Source: Microbacterium sp. K24
Lineage (GTDB): Bacteria > Actinomycetota > Actinomycetes > Actinomycetales > Microbacteriaceae
DNA: 64,000 bases
NCBI RefSeq assembly: GCF_004794465.1
Contig: NZ_SSDJ01000147.1
Location: 104,751 to 168,750, forward strand
Direction of reading: 5' to 3'
Part shown: positions 26,513 through 41,987 of the stretch, in pieces
Layout: the number at the start of each line of letters is the position of its first letter
Position numbering within the stretch: position 1 is the first letter of the stretch
The notes under the pieces: generated by a model
Database searches by the model: none
What the model saw: only the letters and a program-made list of their open reading frames with translations
Told to the model about the DNA's origin: nothing
Translations under genes and position numbers: made by a program

Positions 26513-26800
26513 ATGGGCTACGTCTACATCCTTCGCTGCTCCGACGGCACGTTCTACGTTGGAAGTACGCGCGACCTCGATCGCCGGATCATCCAGCACC
26601 AGCAAGGCATGGGGAGCGCGTATACGAAGCGACGCCTGCCGATCGAACTCGCCTGGAGCGAAGGGTTCTCCCGCATCGACGAGGCCTTCGCCTGGGAGAA
26701 GCGCTTGCAGGGGTGGAGCCACGCGAAGCGGCAGGCTTTCATCGATGGCGGCCTCGATGCCGTGGTCGGCTGGAGCGCTCGGACGAGGGCTGCGCAGTAA
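26513..26800 (+). CDS. GIY-YIG endonuclease-domain protein
   Basis: A 95-residue single-domain protein of the UPF0213/YhbQ type. The GIY-YIG variant is YVYILRC followed by YVGSTRDLDRRIIQH, with the catalytic Arg and Tyr, and the metal-binding Glu in AFAWEKRLQGW (about position 62). Proteins of this size act as structure-specific nucleases, but most are uncharacterised. Leaderless start: TAGGGT (26500-26505) ends 7 nt before ATG 26513. The gene is bracketed by repeats 26423-26462 and 26801-26946; the second begins immediately at the stop codon. Confidence 0.9.
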   Translation: MGYVYILRCSDGTFYVGSTRDLDRRIIQHQQGMGSAYTKRRLPIELAWSEGFSRIDEAFAWEKRLQGWSHAKRQAFIDGGLDAVVGWSARTRAAQ

Positions 26801-26946
26801 GCGTTTCGTCTCGCGAAGACCCGCACTGAGCGAGCGAAGCGAGTCGAAGTGTCGCTCAACGACCGAGATCGTCGCCGAGGTGCGTTTCGTCTCGCGAAGA
26901 CGCGCACTGAGCGAGCGAAGCGAGTCGAATTGTCGCTCGACGACCG
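26801..26946 (+). repeat. Two tandem 65-bp repeats downstream of the GIY-YIG gene
   Basis: Copies at 26801-26865 and 26882-26946 match at 62 of 65 positions and are separated by 16 nt. Each begins GCGTTTCGTCTCGCGAAG and carries a GAGCGAGCGAAGCGAGTCGA core. The first begins at the base after the nuclease stop; the second ends just before the PfkB stop. The end motifs are shared with repeat A in opposite orientation. Such a unit looks like a dispersed intergenic element, but copy number cannot be judged from one window. Confidence 0.8.
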
Positions 26947-26957
26947 CGGCTTCGAGG

Positions 26958-27878
26958 TCAGTCGACGTGGTCGCGGGTGCTCGAGAGGGCGCGCGTGGCG
27001 ATGCGGTGGCCGCGGGCGAGGCTGCCCGAGAGCGAGAGCCCGGTGAGGATGCCGGCGAGGAAGCCGGCGGCGAACGCGTCGCCGGCGCCGATCGTCTCGA
27101 CGACCGGAACTTCGAGGGCAGCGCTGTCCGCCCGTTCGTCGCCGTCGAACGCCACGGCGCCGTCGGGGGCGGTCACCAGGAGGTATCGCGGCTCCGGGAA
27201 CAGCGTGCGCAGCTGCTCGGGCTCGCCGACGCCGAACACGGCCTCGGCATCGGGGCGCGAGCAGAAGACGACGTCGGCGTGCCGGGCGAACTCGCTGATC
27301 AGCCCGCGCCCCTCGTCCTCGCGGTCGCGCCACAGCGCCGGACGCCAGTTCACGTCGAAGCTGAGCAGCCGATCGGGCCGGCGGTCCCGGAACAGGGTTT
27401 CCTGCGCGGCGCGCGCCGACGGCGAGAGGGCGGGCGTGATCCCGGAGGTGTGCACGAGCGCGGCTCCGGCGAGAAGAGCGGATGCCGCGGGCGAGTCGAG
27501 CGTGCGCGGAGACAGATGCGCCGCCGCGGACCCGGCCCGGTAGTAGTGCATCGTGCCGTCGACGGCGCCGTCGGGACGCGGAGCGAGCTCTTTCACGTAG
27601 AGCCCGGTCGGAGCATCCGGATCGATCTCCACCGCGGAGTCGTCGACGCCGTGCCGACGCAGTTCCGCCGTGAGGAAACGTCCGAATCCGTCGTCTCCGA
27701 CGCGCGAGACGACGGCGGTGCGGATGCCGGCCGACGCGAGCGCGATGGCCGTGTTCCACTCGGCACCGGCCAGCGAACGGTGGAAGGTGCGGTTGTCCTC
27801 GAGGGGAGCCGCGAGGGCGGGGATCAGCGAGACCATGCCCTCGCCGAAGCAGACGGCGAGCGGGGAGGAGTCGGGCAC
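26958..27878 (-). CDS. PfkB-family sugar kinase (KdgK-like)
   Basis: A 306-residue ribokinase-fold kinase. It has FGEGMVSLIP, SLAGAEWNTAIALASAG (substrate binding), DDGFGRFL, and the ATP/anion-hole motif ETIGAGDAFAAGF with catalytic Asp. The resemblance is to 2-keto-3-deoxygluconate kinases, but the substrate is not certain. The frame is open further upstream; I place the start at GTG 27878 because TAATGT (minus strand, 27886-27891) ends 7 nt before it. Divergent from the peptide-type ABC operon; ACCGGAA repeats lie between. Confidence 0.88.
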   Translation of the reverse strand: MPDSSPLAVCFGEGMVSLIPALAAPLEDNRTFHRSLAGAEWNTAIALASAGIRTAVVSRVGDDGFGRFLTAELRRHGVDDSAVEIDPDAPTGLYVKELAPRPDGAVDGTMHYYRAGSAAAHLSPRTLDSPAASALLAGAALVHTSGITPALSPSARAAQETLFRDRRPDRLLSFDVNWRPALWRDREDEGRGLISEFARHADVVFCSRPDAEAVFGVGEPEQLRTLFPEPRYLLVTAPDGAVAFDGDERADSAALEVPVVETIGAGDAFAAGFLAGILTGLSLSGSLARGHRIATRALSSTRDHVD

Positions 27879-27885
27879 GATCTGG

Positions 27886-27973
27886 ACATTACCGGAACAC
27901 CGGAATACAGCAGCGGTCGATACCGGATCGCAACACACGGGTGTTTGGTATCTGAGAATTCACTGGGTAGCGT
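27886..27973. promoter_or_regulatory. Divergent promoters with ACCGGAA repeats
   Basis: For the kinase (minus strand) the -10 is TAATGT (27886-27891). For the ABC operon (plus strand) the promoter is TTGGTA (27945-27950), 17 nt, TAGCGT (27968-27973). ACCGGAA occurs at 27891-27897 and 27899-27905 in direct repeat, touching the kinase -10, and ACCGGA again at 27922-27927. These are likely regulator sites coordinating both units. Confidence 0.55.
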
Positions 27974-28046
27974 CGAGGAATCACCGTGTCCGGGGCGAAG
28001 AGGCTCCGGGACGTGCACAGAAGCGCCCTACAGGGAAGGTCACAGA

Positions 28047-29720
28047 ATGCACCACACAGTCACACGACGGCGGGGGCTCATCGCCATCGCCGGAGCAGCC
28101 ATCGCCGCGGTCGCCTTGGCGGGTTGCGTCGCCAGCGATCGCGGAGACGAGGGCTCCGAGGGCTCCGGCGATGTCGACGGCACGTTCGTCTTCGCCGCAT
28201 CCTCCGACCCGGCCAGCCTCGACCCCGCCTTCGCGCAGGACGGCGAGACGTTCCGCGTCTCGCGTCAGATCTTCGAGGGACTGGTGGGCACGAAGCCGGG
28301 CACCGCCGACCCCGCGCCTCTCCTCGCCGAGTCGTGGGAGTCGTCCGAGGACGGCATGTCGCACACCTTCACGCTCAAAGAGGGCGTGACCTTCCAGGAC
28401 GGCACGCCGTTCAACGCCGAGGCCGTCTGCTTCAACTTCGACCGCTGGTACAACTGGACCGGCCTGGCCGCATCCGAGGCGTTCGGGTACTACTACAACA
28501 AGCTTTTCAAGGGCTACTCCTCGAACCCCGAGGAGGCCGTCTACAAGTCCTGCGCCCCCGACGGCGACAACAAGGTGACCATCGAGCTGAACAAGCCGTT
28601 CGCCGGCTTCGTCGCCTCCCTGTCGCTGCCGTCCTTCGGCATGCAGAGCCCGTCCGCTCTCGCCGAGTTCGGCGCTGACGAGGTCGGGGGTTCGGCCGAG
28701 GCTCCGCAGCTCTCCGAATACGCCATGGGACACCCGGTCGGCACCGGCCCCTACCAGTTCGACGAGTGGGCACCGGGCGAGCAGCTCACCCTGAAGGCCT
28801 ACCCCGACTACTGGGGTGAGGCAGGGCAGGTCGACGAGATCATCTTCCGCACCATCGACGACCCGACCGCGCGCCGCCAGGCGCTCGAGTCCGGCTCGAT
28901 CGACGGCTACGACCTCGTCGGACCGGCCGACACCAAGGCTCTCGAGGACGACGGCTTCACCATGGTGTCGCGCCCGCCGTTCACGATCCTCTACCTGGCG
29001 TTCAACCAGGCCGTGCCGGAGCTTCAGGACCCGAAGGTCCGCGAGGCGCTGTCGTACGCCATCGACAAGGATGCGCTGATCAGCCAGGTCCTCCCGGAGG
29101 GCACCGAGAAGGCGATCGAGTTCGTGCCGCCCGTCGTGAACGGATACAACCCCGACGTCACGACCTACGACTTCGACCCCGAGAAGGCCAAGTCGCTCCT
29201 CGCCGAGGCCGGATACACCGAGGCCAACCCGCTGAAGCTCGACTTCAACTACCCGGTCAACGTGTCGCGCCCCTACATGCCCGACCCCGAGCAGATCTTC
29301 ACCGTGCTCTCGTCGCAGCTCGCCGACGTCGGCGTCGAGACCACCCCGGTCTCGGAGGAGTGGGTCGAGTACCTCGACCGCACCACCGGAACCTCGGACC
29401 ACGGCATCCACCTGCTCGGCTGGACCGGCGACTACAACGACACCGACAACTTCGTCGGCGTCTTCTTCGGCCAGCAGGGCTCCGAGTGGGGCTTCGACAA
29501 CCCCGACCTGTTCCAGAAGCTGACCGAGGCGCGGGGCGTCGCCAGCCTCGAGGAGCAGACCGCGCTGTACGAGCAGATCAACGAGGATGTCGCGCAGTTC
29601 ATCCCCGGTGTCCCGCTCGCGCACCCGGCGCCGACCCTGGCGTTCGACCCGCGCGTGAAGAGCTACCCGGCCAGCCCGGTGAACGACGAGGTCTTCACGG
29701 ACATCGTCCTCACCAAGTAG
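28047..29720 (+). CDS. ABC transporter substrate-binding lipoprotein, family 5 (peptide/nickel type)
   Basis: A 557-residue DppA/OppA-like protein with a lipoprotein signal and lipobox LAGC (Cys27). Typical segments are SSDPASLDPAFAQDGE, TFTLKEGVTFQDGTPFNAE and GTGPYQFDEW, and LSYAIDKDALI. It binds oligopeptides or, in some members, oligosaccharides. ATG 28047 has the ribosome-binding site GGAAGG upstream; the promoter is at 27945-27973. A strong hairpin lies between this gene and the permease genes. The kinase divergent from it hints that the ligand could be a carbohydrate (inference). Confidence 0.93.
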   Translation: MHHTVTRRRGLIAIAGAAIAAVALAGCVASDRGDEGSEGSGDVDGTFVFAASSDPASLDPAFAQDGETFRVSRQIFEGLVGTKPGTADPAPLLAESWESSEDGMSHTFTLKEGVTFQDGTPFNAEAVCFNFDRWYNWTGLAASEAFGYYYNKLFKGYSSNPEEAVYKSCAPDGDNKVTIELNKPFAGFVASLSLPSFGMQSPSALAEFGADEVGGSAEAPQLSEYAMGHPVGTGPYQFDEWAPGEQLTLKAYPDYWGEAGQVDEIIFRTIDDPTARRQALESGSIDGYDLVGPADTKALEDDGFTMVSRPPFTILYLAFNQAVPELQDPKVREALSYAIDKDALISQVLPEGTEKAIEFVPPVVNGYNPDVTTYDFDPEKAKSLLAEAGYTEANPLKLDFNYPVNVSRPYMPDPEQIFTVLSSQLADVGVETTPVSEEWVEYLDRTTGTSDHGIHLLGWTGDYNDTDNFVGVFFGQQGSEWGFDNPDLFQKLTEARGVASLEEQTALYEQINEDVAQFIPGVPLAHPAPTLAFDPRVKSYPASPVNDEVFTDIVLTK

Positions 29721-29741
29721 GTCTGACCATCTGAGGCGCCC

Positions 29742-29776
29742 TGCTCCGGTCCCCGCACATCGCGGGGACCGGAGCA
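29742..29776 (+). terminator. Intercistronic hairpin after the binding-protein gene
   Basis: A perfect 15-bp stem (29742-29756 with 29762-29776) and a 5-nt loop. No T-run follows. It probably stabilises the upstream mRNA or causes partial termination, giving more binding protein than permease. Confidence 0.65.
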
Positions 29777-29806
29777 CGGCGTACCTTCCGATCATCGGAG
29801 ATCTCT

Positions 29807-30811
29807 TTGCTGCGCACCATCGGCAGGCGACTGCTTTTCCTCATCCCCACCCTGATCGGCCTCAGCATCCTGCTGTTCGCCTGGGTCAGGGCCCTCCCCG
29901 GCGGCCCCGCCGTCGCCCTTCTCGGTGAGAAGGCGACACCCGAAGCGGTCGCCCGAGTCAATGAGCTCTACGGCTTCGACAGGCCGCTGCTCGAGCAGTA
30001 CTTCATCTGGATCGGACGCCTCCTCCAGGGAGACTTCGGAACATCCATCCAGACCAACCGTCCCGTCGTCGAGGAGTTCTTCCGGCGCTTCCCGGCGACC
30101 TTGGAGCTGAGCGTCATGGCGCTCATCTTCGCCGTCGGCGTCGGCATCCCCCTCGGGTACTGGGCCGCGCGACGCCACGGCAAGCTCACCGACCACGCGT
30201 CGGTCGTGCTGAGCCTCGTCGGCATCACGATCCCGGTGTTCTTCCTGGCCTTCATCCTGAAGTACGTCTTCGCGGTGCAGCTGGGCTGGCTGCCGTCCGA
30301 CGGCAGGCAGAACCCGCGAATAGACGCCACTCATCCGACCGGCTTCTATGTCTGGGACGGCATCATCACCGGCGAGTTCGACGCGTCCTGGGATGCGATC
30401 CTGCATCTCATCCTGCCCGCGCTCGCTCTCGGCACGATCCCGCTCGCCATCATCGTCCGCATCACGAGGGCGAGCGTCCTCGAGGTGCAGAACGCCGACT
30501 ACGTCCGCACCGGGCGGGCGAAGGGCGTGGGGTCGTCGACATTGCGCAGCCGCTTCATCCTGCGCAACGCGATGCTGCCGGTGATCACGACGATCGGTCT
30601 GCAGACCGGTCTGCTGATCTCGGGCGCGGTGCTCACCGAGACCGTGTTCGCCTTCCCCGGGATCGGCTCGTTCCTCGCGAGAGCCATCTTCACCCGGGAC
30701 TTCCCCGTGCTCCAGGGATTCATCATCTTCATCGCGATCGCCTACGCGCTGATCAACCTCGCGGTGGACGTGTCCTACAGCTTCATCGACCCGAGAGTGA
30801 GAGTGCAGTGA
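29807..30811 (+). CDS. Peptide-type ABC transporter permease (DppB-like)
   Basis: A 334-residue permease with the usual N-terminal LRTIGRRLLFLIPTLIGLSILLF, GGPAVALLGEKATPEA, and six membrane segments. The EAA-like loop YVRTGRAKGVGSSTLRSRFILRNA is intact. It starts with TTG 29807, preceded by GGAG about 7 nt upstream. It follows the substrate-binding gene and precedes the second permease by 34 nt. Confidence 0.93.
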   Translation: MLRTIGRRLLFLIPTLIGLSILLFAWVRALPGGPAVALLGEKATPEAVARVNELYGFDRPLLEQYFIWIGRLLQGDFGTSIQTNRPVVEEFFRRFPATLELSVMALIFAVGVGIPLGYWAARRHGKLTDHASVVLSLVGITIPVFFLAFILKYVFAVQLGWLPSDGRQNPRIDATHPTGFYVWDGIITGEFDASWDAILHLILPALALGTIPLAIIVRITRASVLEVQNADYVRTGRAKGVGSSTLRSRFILRNAMLPVITTIGLQTGLLISGAVLTETVFAFPGIGSFLARAIFTRDFPVLQGFIIFIAIAYALINLAVDVSYSFIDPRVRVQ

Positions 30812-30845
30812 TGTTTCTCACCATCGTCCGCAAGGAGGCCGCATC

Positions 30846-31811
30846 ATGAGCGTCGCACTCCCACCCGCACAAGGACCGTCGGCCGAGAACGGCGGCGTCA
30901 TCGACACCGTCGCGATCGCCCAGGCCGGTCTCAAGGAGGGCTCCGGTGGATTCTGGAGCGATGTGCTCCGTCGGCTCCGTCGCAACCCGACGGCATGGAT
31001 CGGCGCAGCCATCGTGCTCGCGTTCATCCTCATCTCGGCCCTCGCGCCGCTGCTGGCGCCGTATCCCGAGACCGCGCTCCCCGGGGCGAAGTTCATCACC
31101 CCGACCCACATCCCGGGTCCGGGTGAGCTGCCGGAGTTCCCGCTGGGGCTCGACCGCTTCGGCGGCGACGTGCTCTCCAAGCTCATCTGGGGCGCGCAGG
31201 CGTCTCTCCTGATCGGCGTGATCTCCACGGCCATGGGTCTCATCGGCGGCATGGTGCTCGGTCTGCTCGCCGGAACGTTCGGCGGATGGGTCGACACGAT
31301 CATCATGCGCGTCGTCGACATCATCCTCTCGGTGCCGAACCTGCTGCTGGCGGTGTCGATCGCGGCCATCCTCGGTCAGACGCCGTTCGCGGTGATGATC
31401 GCGATCGGAGCCTCGCAGGTGCCGATCTTCGCCCGTCTGCTGCGTGCCTCGATGCTGCAGCAGCGGTCGAGCGACTACGTGCTGTCGGCGCAGACGCTCG
31501 GCCTCGGCCGCGGCCAGATCACCATGTCGCACGTGCTGCCGAACTCCATCGGTCCGGTCATCGTGCAGGGCACCCTGACGCTGGCGACCGCGGTCATCGA
31601 CGCCGCCGCCCTGTCGTTCCTCGGTCTCGGCGGAGGCCGACCGGAGACGGCCGAGTGGGGCCGCATGCTCACGTACGCGCAGGCGGAACTGGCGATCGCG
31701 CCGTGGCTGGCGTTCCTCCCCGGCATCTGCATCGCCGTCACCGCGCTGGGCTTCACCCTCCTCGGCGAGGCGCTGCGCGAAGCCATGGACCCCCGGACGA
31801 GGGCGCGATGA
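30846..31811 (+). CDS. Peptide-type ABC transporter permease (DppC-like)
   Basis: A 321-residue permease with about six membrane segments. DppC hallmarks are LRRNPTAWIGAAIVL, LGLDRFGGDVLSKLIWGAQ (the usual GTDxxGRDV region) and the loop SSDYVLSAQTLGLGRGQITMSHVLPN. Start ATG 30846 has AAGGAGG upstream. Partner of DppB-like 29807; overlaps the ATPase open frame by 4 nt if its upstream start is used. Confidence 0.94.
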   Translation: MSVALPPAQGPSAENGGVIDTVAIAQAGLKEGSGGFWSDVLRRLRRNPTAWIGAAIVLAFILISALAPLLAPYPETALPGAKFITPTHIPGPGELPEFPLGLDRFGGDVLSKLIWGAQASLLIGVISTAMGLIGGMVLGLLAGTFGGWVDTIIMRVVDIILSVPNLLLAVSIAAILGQTPFAVMIAIGASQVPIFARLLRASMLQQRSSDYVLSAQTLGLGRGQITMSHVLPNSIGPVIVQGTLTLATAVIDAAALSFLGLGGGRPETAEWGRMLTYAQAELAIAPWLAFLPGICIAVTALGFTLLGEALREAMDPRTRAR

Positions 31812-31831
31812 GCGCCGCGAAGGAGAATCAG

Positions 31832-33502
31832 ATGTCGACTGCGCCACTGCTGTCGGTCCAGGGGCTCGCCGTGGACTTCGCCACGATGGACGGCGTGGTG
31901 CACGCCGTCGAGGGAGTGGACCTGGAGATCGCCGCCGGCGAGACCGTCGCGATCGTGGGGGAGTCCGGTTCGGGCAAGTCCACCACCGCGATGGCCATCA
32001 TCGGCCTGCTGGCCGGCGGCGGCAAGGTCGCCGCGGGCAGCATCCGCCTCGACGGCAAGGACATCACGCACGCTCCGGAGAACGAGCTGCGCACCATCCG
32101 CGGGCGCGACATCGGTCTCGTGCCGCAGGACCCGATGTCGAACCTGAACCCGGTCGCGAAGATCGGCACGCAGGTGGCCGAGACGCTGCTCGCCCACGGC
32201 CTCGCCAACCGGCAGAACGTGCAGGCGAAGGTCGTCGAGGCGCTCACCGCTGCGGGACTGCCCGATCCCGCGCGTCGTGCGAAGCAGTATCCGCACGAGT
32301 TCTCGGGTGGTATGCGCCAGCGCGCGCTGATCGCGATCGGGCTGGCGTGCAAGCCGCGGCTGCTCATCGCCGATGAGCCCACCAGCGCGCTCGACGTCAC
32401 CGTGCAGCACACGATCCTCGACCAGATCGGGGCGATGACGCGCGAACTCGGCACGGCCGTGCTGCTCATCACGCACGACCTCGGCCTCGCCGCCGAGCGT
32501 GCGGAGCGGGTCATCGTGATGCATCGCGGCAAGGTCGTCGAGCAGGGGCCGGCGCGGCAGATCCTCGAGGCTCCGCAGCATCCGTACACGCAGTCGCTCG
32601 TGGCGGCAGCTCCGTCGGTCGCCGTTGCGCGGCTCCGGCCGGAGGCGTTCCACGTCGAGGAGCGGACGGATGCCGAGGCGGCAGCCGACGCCGCGACCGA
32701 GGCGGCGAAGCCGAAGGACAACATCGTCGAGATCGAGCACCTCACGAAGGTGTACCCGGTGCGCGGGCGCGGGGAGGACTTCGTGGCCGTCGACGACGTG
32801 TCGCTGGCGATCCCTCGAGGCGAGACGGTCGCGATCGTGGGGGAGTCCGGCTCGGGCAAGACCACGACCGCGCGGATGCTGCTGAAGGTGGTCGAGCCGA
32901 CGAGCGGGCTGATCCGCTACGAGGGCAAGGACATCTCGTCGCTCAGCCGCGCGGAGACGAAGAACTTCCGCCAGCAGGTGCAGCCGATCTTCCAGGATCC
33001 GTACTCGAGCCTGAACCCGATGTTCACGATCGAACGCCTCATCGCGGAGCCGCTGGACTTCTACAAGCGGGGGAGCGGCGCCGAGCGGCGCAAGCGCGTG
33101 CGGCAGCTCCTCGACGACGTGGCCCTGCCGCAGTCGATGCTGCGGCGGTATCCGTCCGAGCTGTCGGGCGGTCAGCGTCAGAGGGTGGCGATCGCGCGTG
33201 CCCTCGCGCTCTCGCCCGACGTGATCGTGTGCGATGAGCCGGTGTCGGCGCTCGACGTGCTGGTGCAGGATCAGATCCTGAAGCTGCTCGGCGACCTGCA
33301 GAAGGAGTACGGACTGAGCTACCTGTTCATCTCGCACGACCTCGCGGTGGTGCGTTTGATCAGCGACTACGTCTGCGTGATGAAGGACGGGAAGCTCGTG
33401 GAGGCGGCCTCGTCCGAGGAGATCTTCACGAACCCCCGCGACCCGTACACGCGCAAGCTGCTGGCCTCGATCCCCGGCAATGAGTTGAACATCGCGTCCT
33501 GA
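31832..33502 (+). CDS. Fused dual ABC ATPase (DppD-DppF type)
   Basis: A 556-residue protein with two complete nucleotide-binding domains. First: GESGSGKST, HEFSGGMRQR, LLIADEPT. Second: GESGSGKTT, LSGGQRQR, VIVCDEPVSALD. Each has the oligopeptide-type C-terminal HPYTQSL or DPYTRKLL motif. In most species these are separate DppD and DppF proteins; the fusion is common in actinobacteria. I choose ATG 31832 because AAGGAG lies 8 nt upstream; ATG 31808 overlaps the previous stop and is the alternative (564 residues). Confidence 0.94.
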   Translation: MSTAPLLSVQGLAVDFATMDGVVHAVEGVDLEIAAGETVAIVGESGSGKSTTAMAIIGLLAGGGKVAAGSIRLDGKDITHAPENELRTIRGRDIGLVPQDPMSNLNPVAKIGTQVAETLLAHGLANRQNVQAKVVEALTAAGLPDPARRAKQYPHEFSGGMRQRALIAIGLACKPRLLIADEPTSALDVTVQHTILDQIGAMTRELGTAVLLITHDLGLAAERAERVIVMHRGKVVEQGPARQILEAPQHPYTQSLVAAAPSVAVARLRPEAFHVEERTDAEAAADAATEAAKPKDNIVEIEHLTKVYPVRGRGEDFVAVDDVSLAIPRGETVAIVGESGSGKTTTARMLLKVVEPTSGLIRYEGKDISSLSRAETKNFRQQVQPIFQDPYSSLNPMFTIERLIAEPLDFYKRGSGAERRKRVRQLLDDVALPQSMLRRYPSELSGGQRQRVAIARALALSPDVIVCDEPVSALDVLVQDQILKLLGDLQKEYGLSYLFISHDLAVVRLISDYVCVMKDGKLVEAASSEEIFTNPRDPYTRKLLASIPGNELNIAS

Positions 33503-33558
33503 TCCGGCCGATCTCGGGGGCTTTTACCGCAGCTTCCGAGATTGGTCAAGGACTGAGC

Positions 33559-33587
33559 TTGCCATGTCGCAGATTCGCACGTATAGT
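33559..33587 (+). promoter_or_regulatory. rpoB promoter
   Basis: TTGCCA (33559-33564), a 17-nt spacer and TATAGT (33582-33587), close to consensus and in an AT-richer stretch. It predicts a start near 33594 and a leader of about 120 nt. The region from the previous stop (33502) to here holds only a weak dyad. Confidence 0.75.
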
Positions 33588-33712
33588 TGGTAGTTGCGCT
33601 CGCTTCTCCCTGCCCTCATATGGTGGTCGGCATTCGTTGAGTCTTTGAGCGCACACTCCACCTGACGACAAAGGAATCGAGAAGCCCTGCGGGGCTCACG
33701 GAGGTTATTCCC

Positions 33713-37216
<3,504 letters not shown>

Positions 37217-37221
37217 GGTGC

Positions 37222-37246
37222 GGGCCGCCGTGTGATGCGGCGGCCC
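37222..37246 (+). terminator. Short rpoB-rpoC intercistronic hairpin
   Basis: A 9-bp perfect stem GGGCCGCCG/CGGCGGCCC (37222-37230 with 37238-37246) and 7-nt loop lie in the 73-nt gap. There is no strong T-run, so read-through into rpoC is expected; it may be an RNA-processing or attenuation site. Confidence 0.45.
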
Positions 37247-37289
37247 CCCTTCCAGACTTCTCAAAAAGAATTCCGACACAGGAGAATCA

Positions 37290-41165
<3,876 letters not shown>

Positions 41166-41180
41166 CGTAATGAGTGACTG

Positions 41181-41213
41181 AGAAGGCCCCGGGGTTCGTC
41201 CCCGGGGCCTTCT
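41181..41213 (+). terminator. Strong terminator after rpoC
   Basis: A perfect 14-bp stem, AGAAGGCCCCGGGG with its complement (41181-41194, 41200-41213), a TTCGT loop and a short T-rich end. It lies 16 nt after the rpoC stop. Confidence 0.9.
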
Positions 41214-41239
41214 TCGTGTGCGAGGGCGGCAACATCCGG

Positions 41240-41298
41240 TTCGAATCGCGCACCTGGTCAGTTTCGGCGTCCGGAAGCGACCATTTGCGCGATTCGAA
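41240..41298. repeat. Long inverted repeat between convergent genes
   Basis: Arms at 41240-41259 and 41279-41298 match at 18 of 20 positions; the outer 13 bp (TTCGAATCGCGCA) are perfect. The spacer is 19 nt. It is separate from the rpoC terminator and ends 10 nt before the stop of the convergent lipoprotein gene. It could be a bidirectional terminator or a dispersed element. Confidence 0.7.
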
Positions 41299-41307
41299 TG
41301 CAGACCC

Positions 41308-41904
41308 TCAGCCGAAGAGGTGCTCGACGATCGCCGACGTGTAACCCGAGGGCGCCAGGTTCGAGTACCGCGTGTCGATGAGGATGTCGTCGCGCCAGAA
41401 CAGCGTGCGCCCGTCGGTCACCGGATATTGCGTGTTCGGCCAGGTCTTCTCGCAGCGGGTGCCGCCGTCCGGCGTGAAGCAGGAGAAGCCCTCGTTGTCG
41501 GCGAGGGCGTTGAGCATGTCGAGCGCCGGGCCGCGATTCATGCCCGAGATCGTCGTCACGAGGCTCGTGGTGTCGGCCCCGGGGTCCGCCCAGATGCAGG
41601 TCAGGGTGCCGTCGGTCCCGACGCCGGACGGGCCGAAGGCGGCGTCGTTCAGAGGCACACCCTCGAGCTGCGCCAGCACGTCGTCCGAGAGGATCGCTCG
41701 GCAGTCCGTCGGCAGGGCGACGCCCTTGGCGGTCGGGCTGGGGGAGGGGGACGGCGTTCCCGTCTCGCCCGGGCCTTCGGATGCTCCTGCTGACGGACTC
41801 GGCGATCCGCCGGCATCCCCGGATCCATCGGATGCCGGTGAGCACGCGGTCAGCGCGGCCACCAGTAGGAGGGCCGCGGCGCCGGCGGCGTATCGCGCGT
41901 TCAT
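41308..41904 (-). CDS. Putative lipoprotein, function unknown
   Basis: A 198-residue protein with a lipoprotein signal (lipobox LTAC, Cys21), a Pro/Ser/Gly-rich linker and a compact domain of about 130 residues with four cysteines (CRAIL, TCIWAD, FSCFTPDGG, TRCEK) that could form disulfides outside the cell. Related lipoproteins are common in Microbacterium-like genomes but I know no function. The open frame extends upstream, but TACGGT (minus strand, 41911-41916) ends 6 nt before ATG 41904, the likely leaderless start. Confidence 0.82.
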   Translation of the reverse strand: MNARYAAGAAALLLVAALTACSPASDGSGDAGGSPSPSAGASEGPGETGTPSPSPSPTAKGVALPTDCRAILSDDVLAQLEGVPLNDAAFGPSGVGTDGTLTCIWADPGADTTSLVTTISGMNRGPALDMLNALADNEGFSCFTPDGGTRCEKTWPNTQYPVTDGRTLFWRDDILIDTRYSNLAPSGYTSAIVEHLFG

Positions 41905-41987
41905 GGCCACACCGTAGCGCGGTTGCCCGGCGGGGGACAGCATTCGCGCGGCACTCGCCCGGCGGCGCGTCGCGATAGGGTCGGCGG

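Noticed and set aside
26801..26946. CRISPR array
   Set aside because: Only two repeats of 65 bp with one 16-nt gap, no uniform spacers and no cas genes.
33508..33543. Possible terminator after the peptide ABC operon
   Set aside because: ATCTCGG/CCGAGAT makes a 7-bp stem with an 18-nt loop and no T-run; too weak to call.
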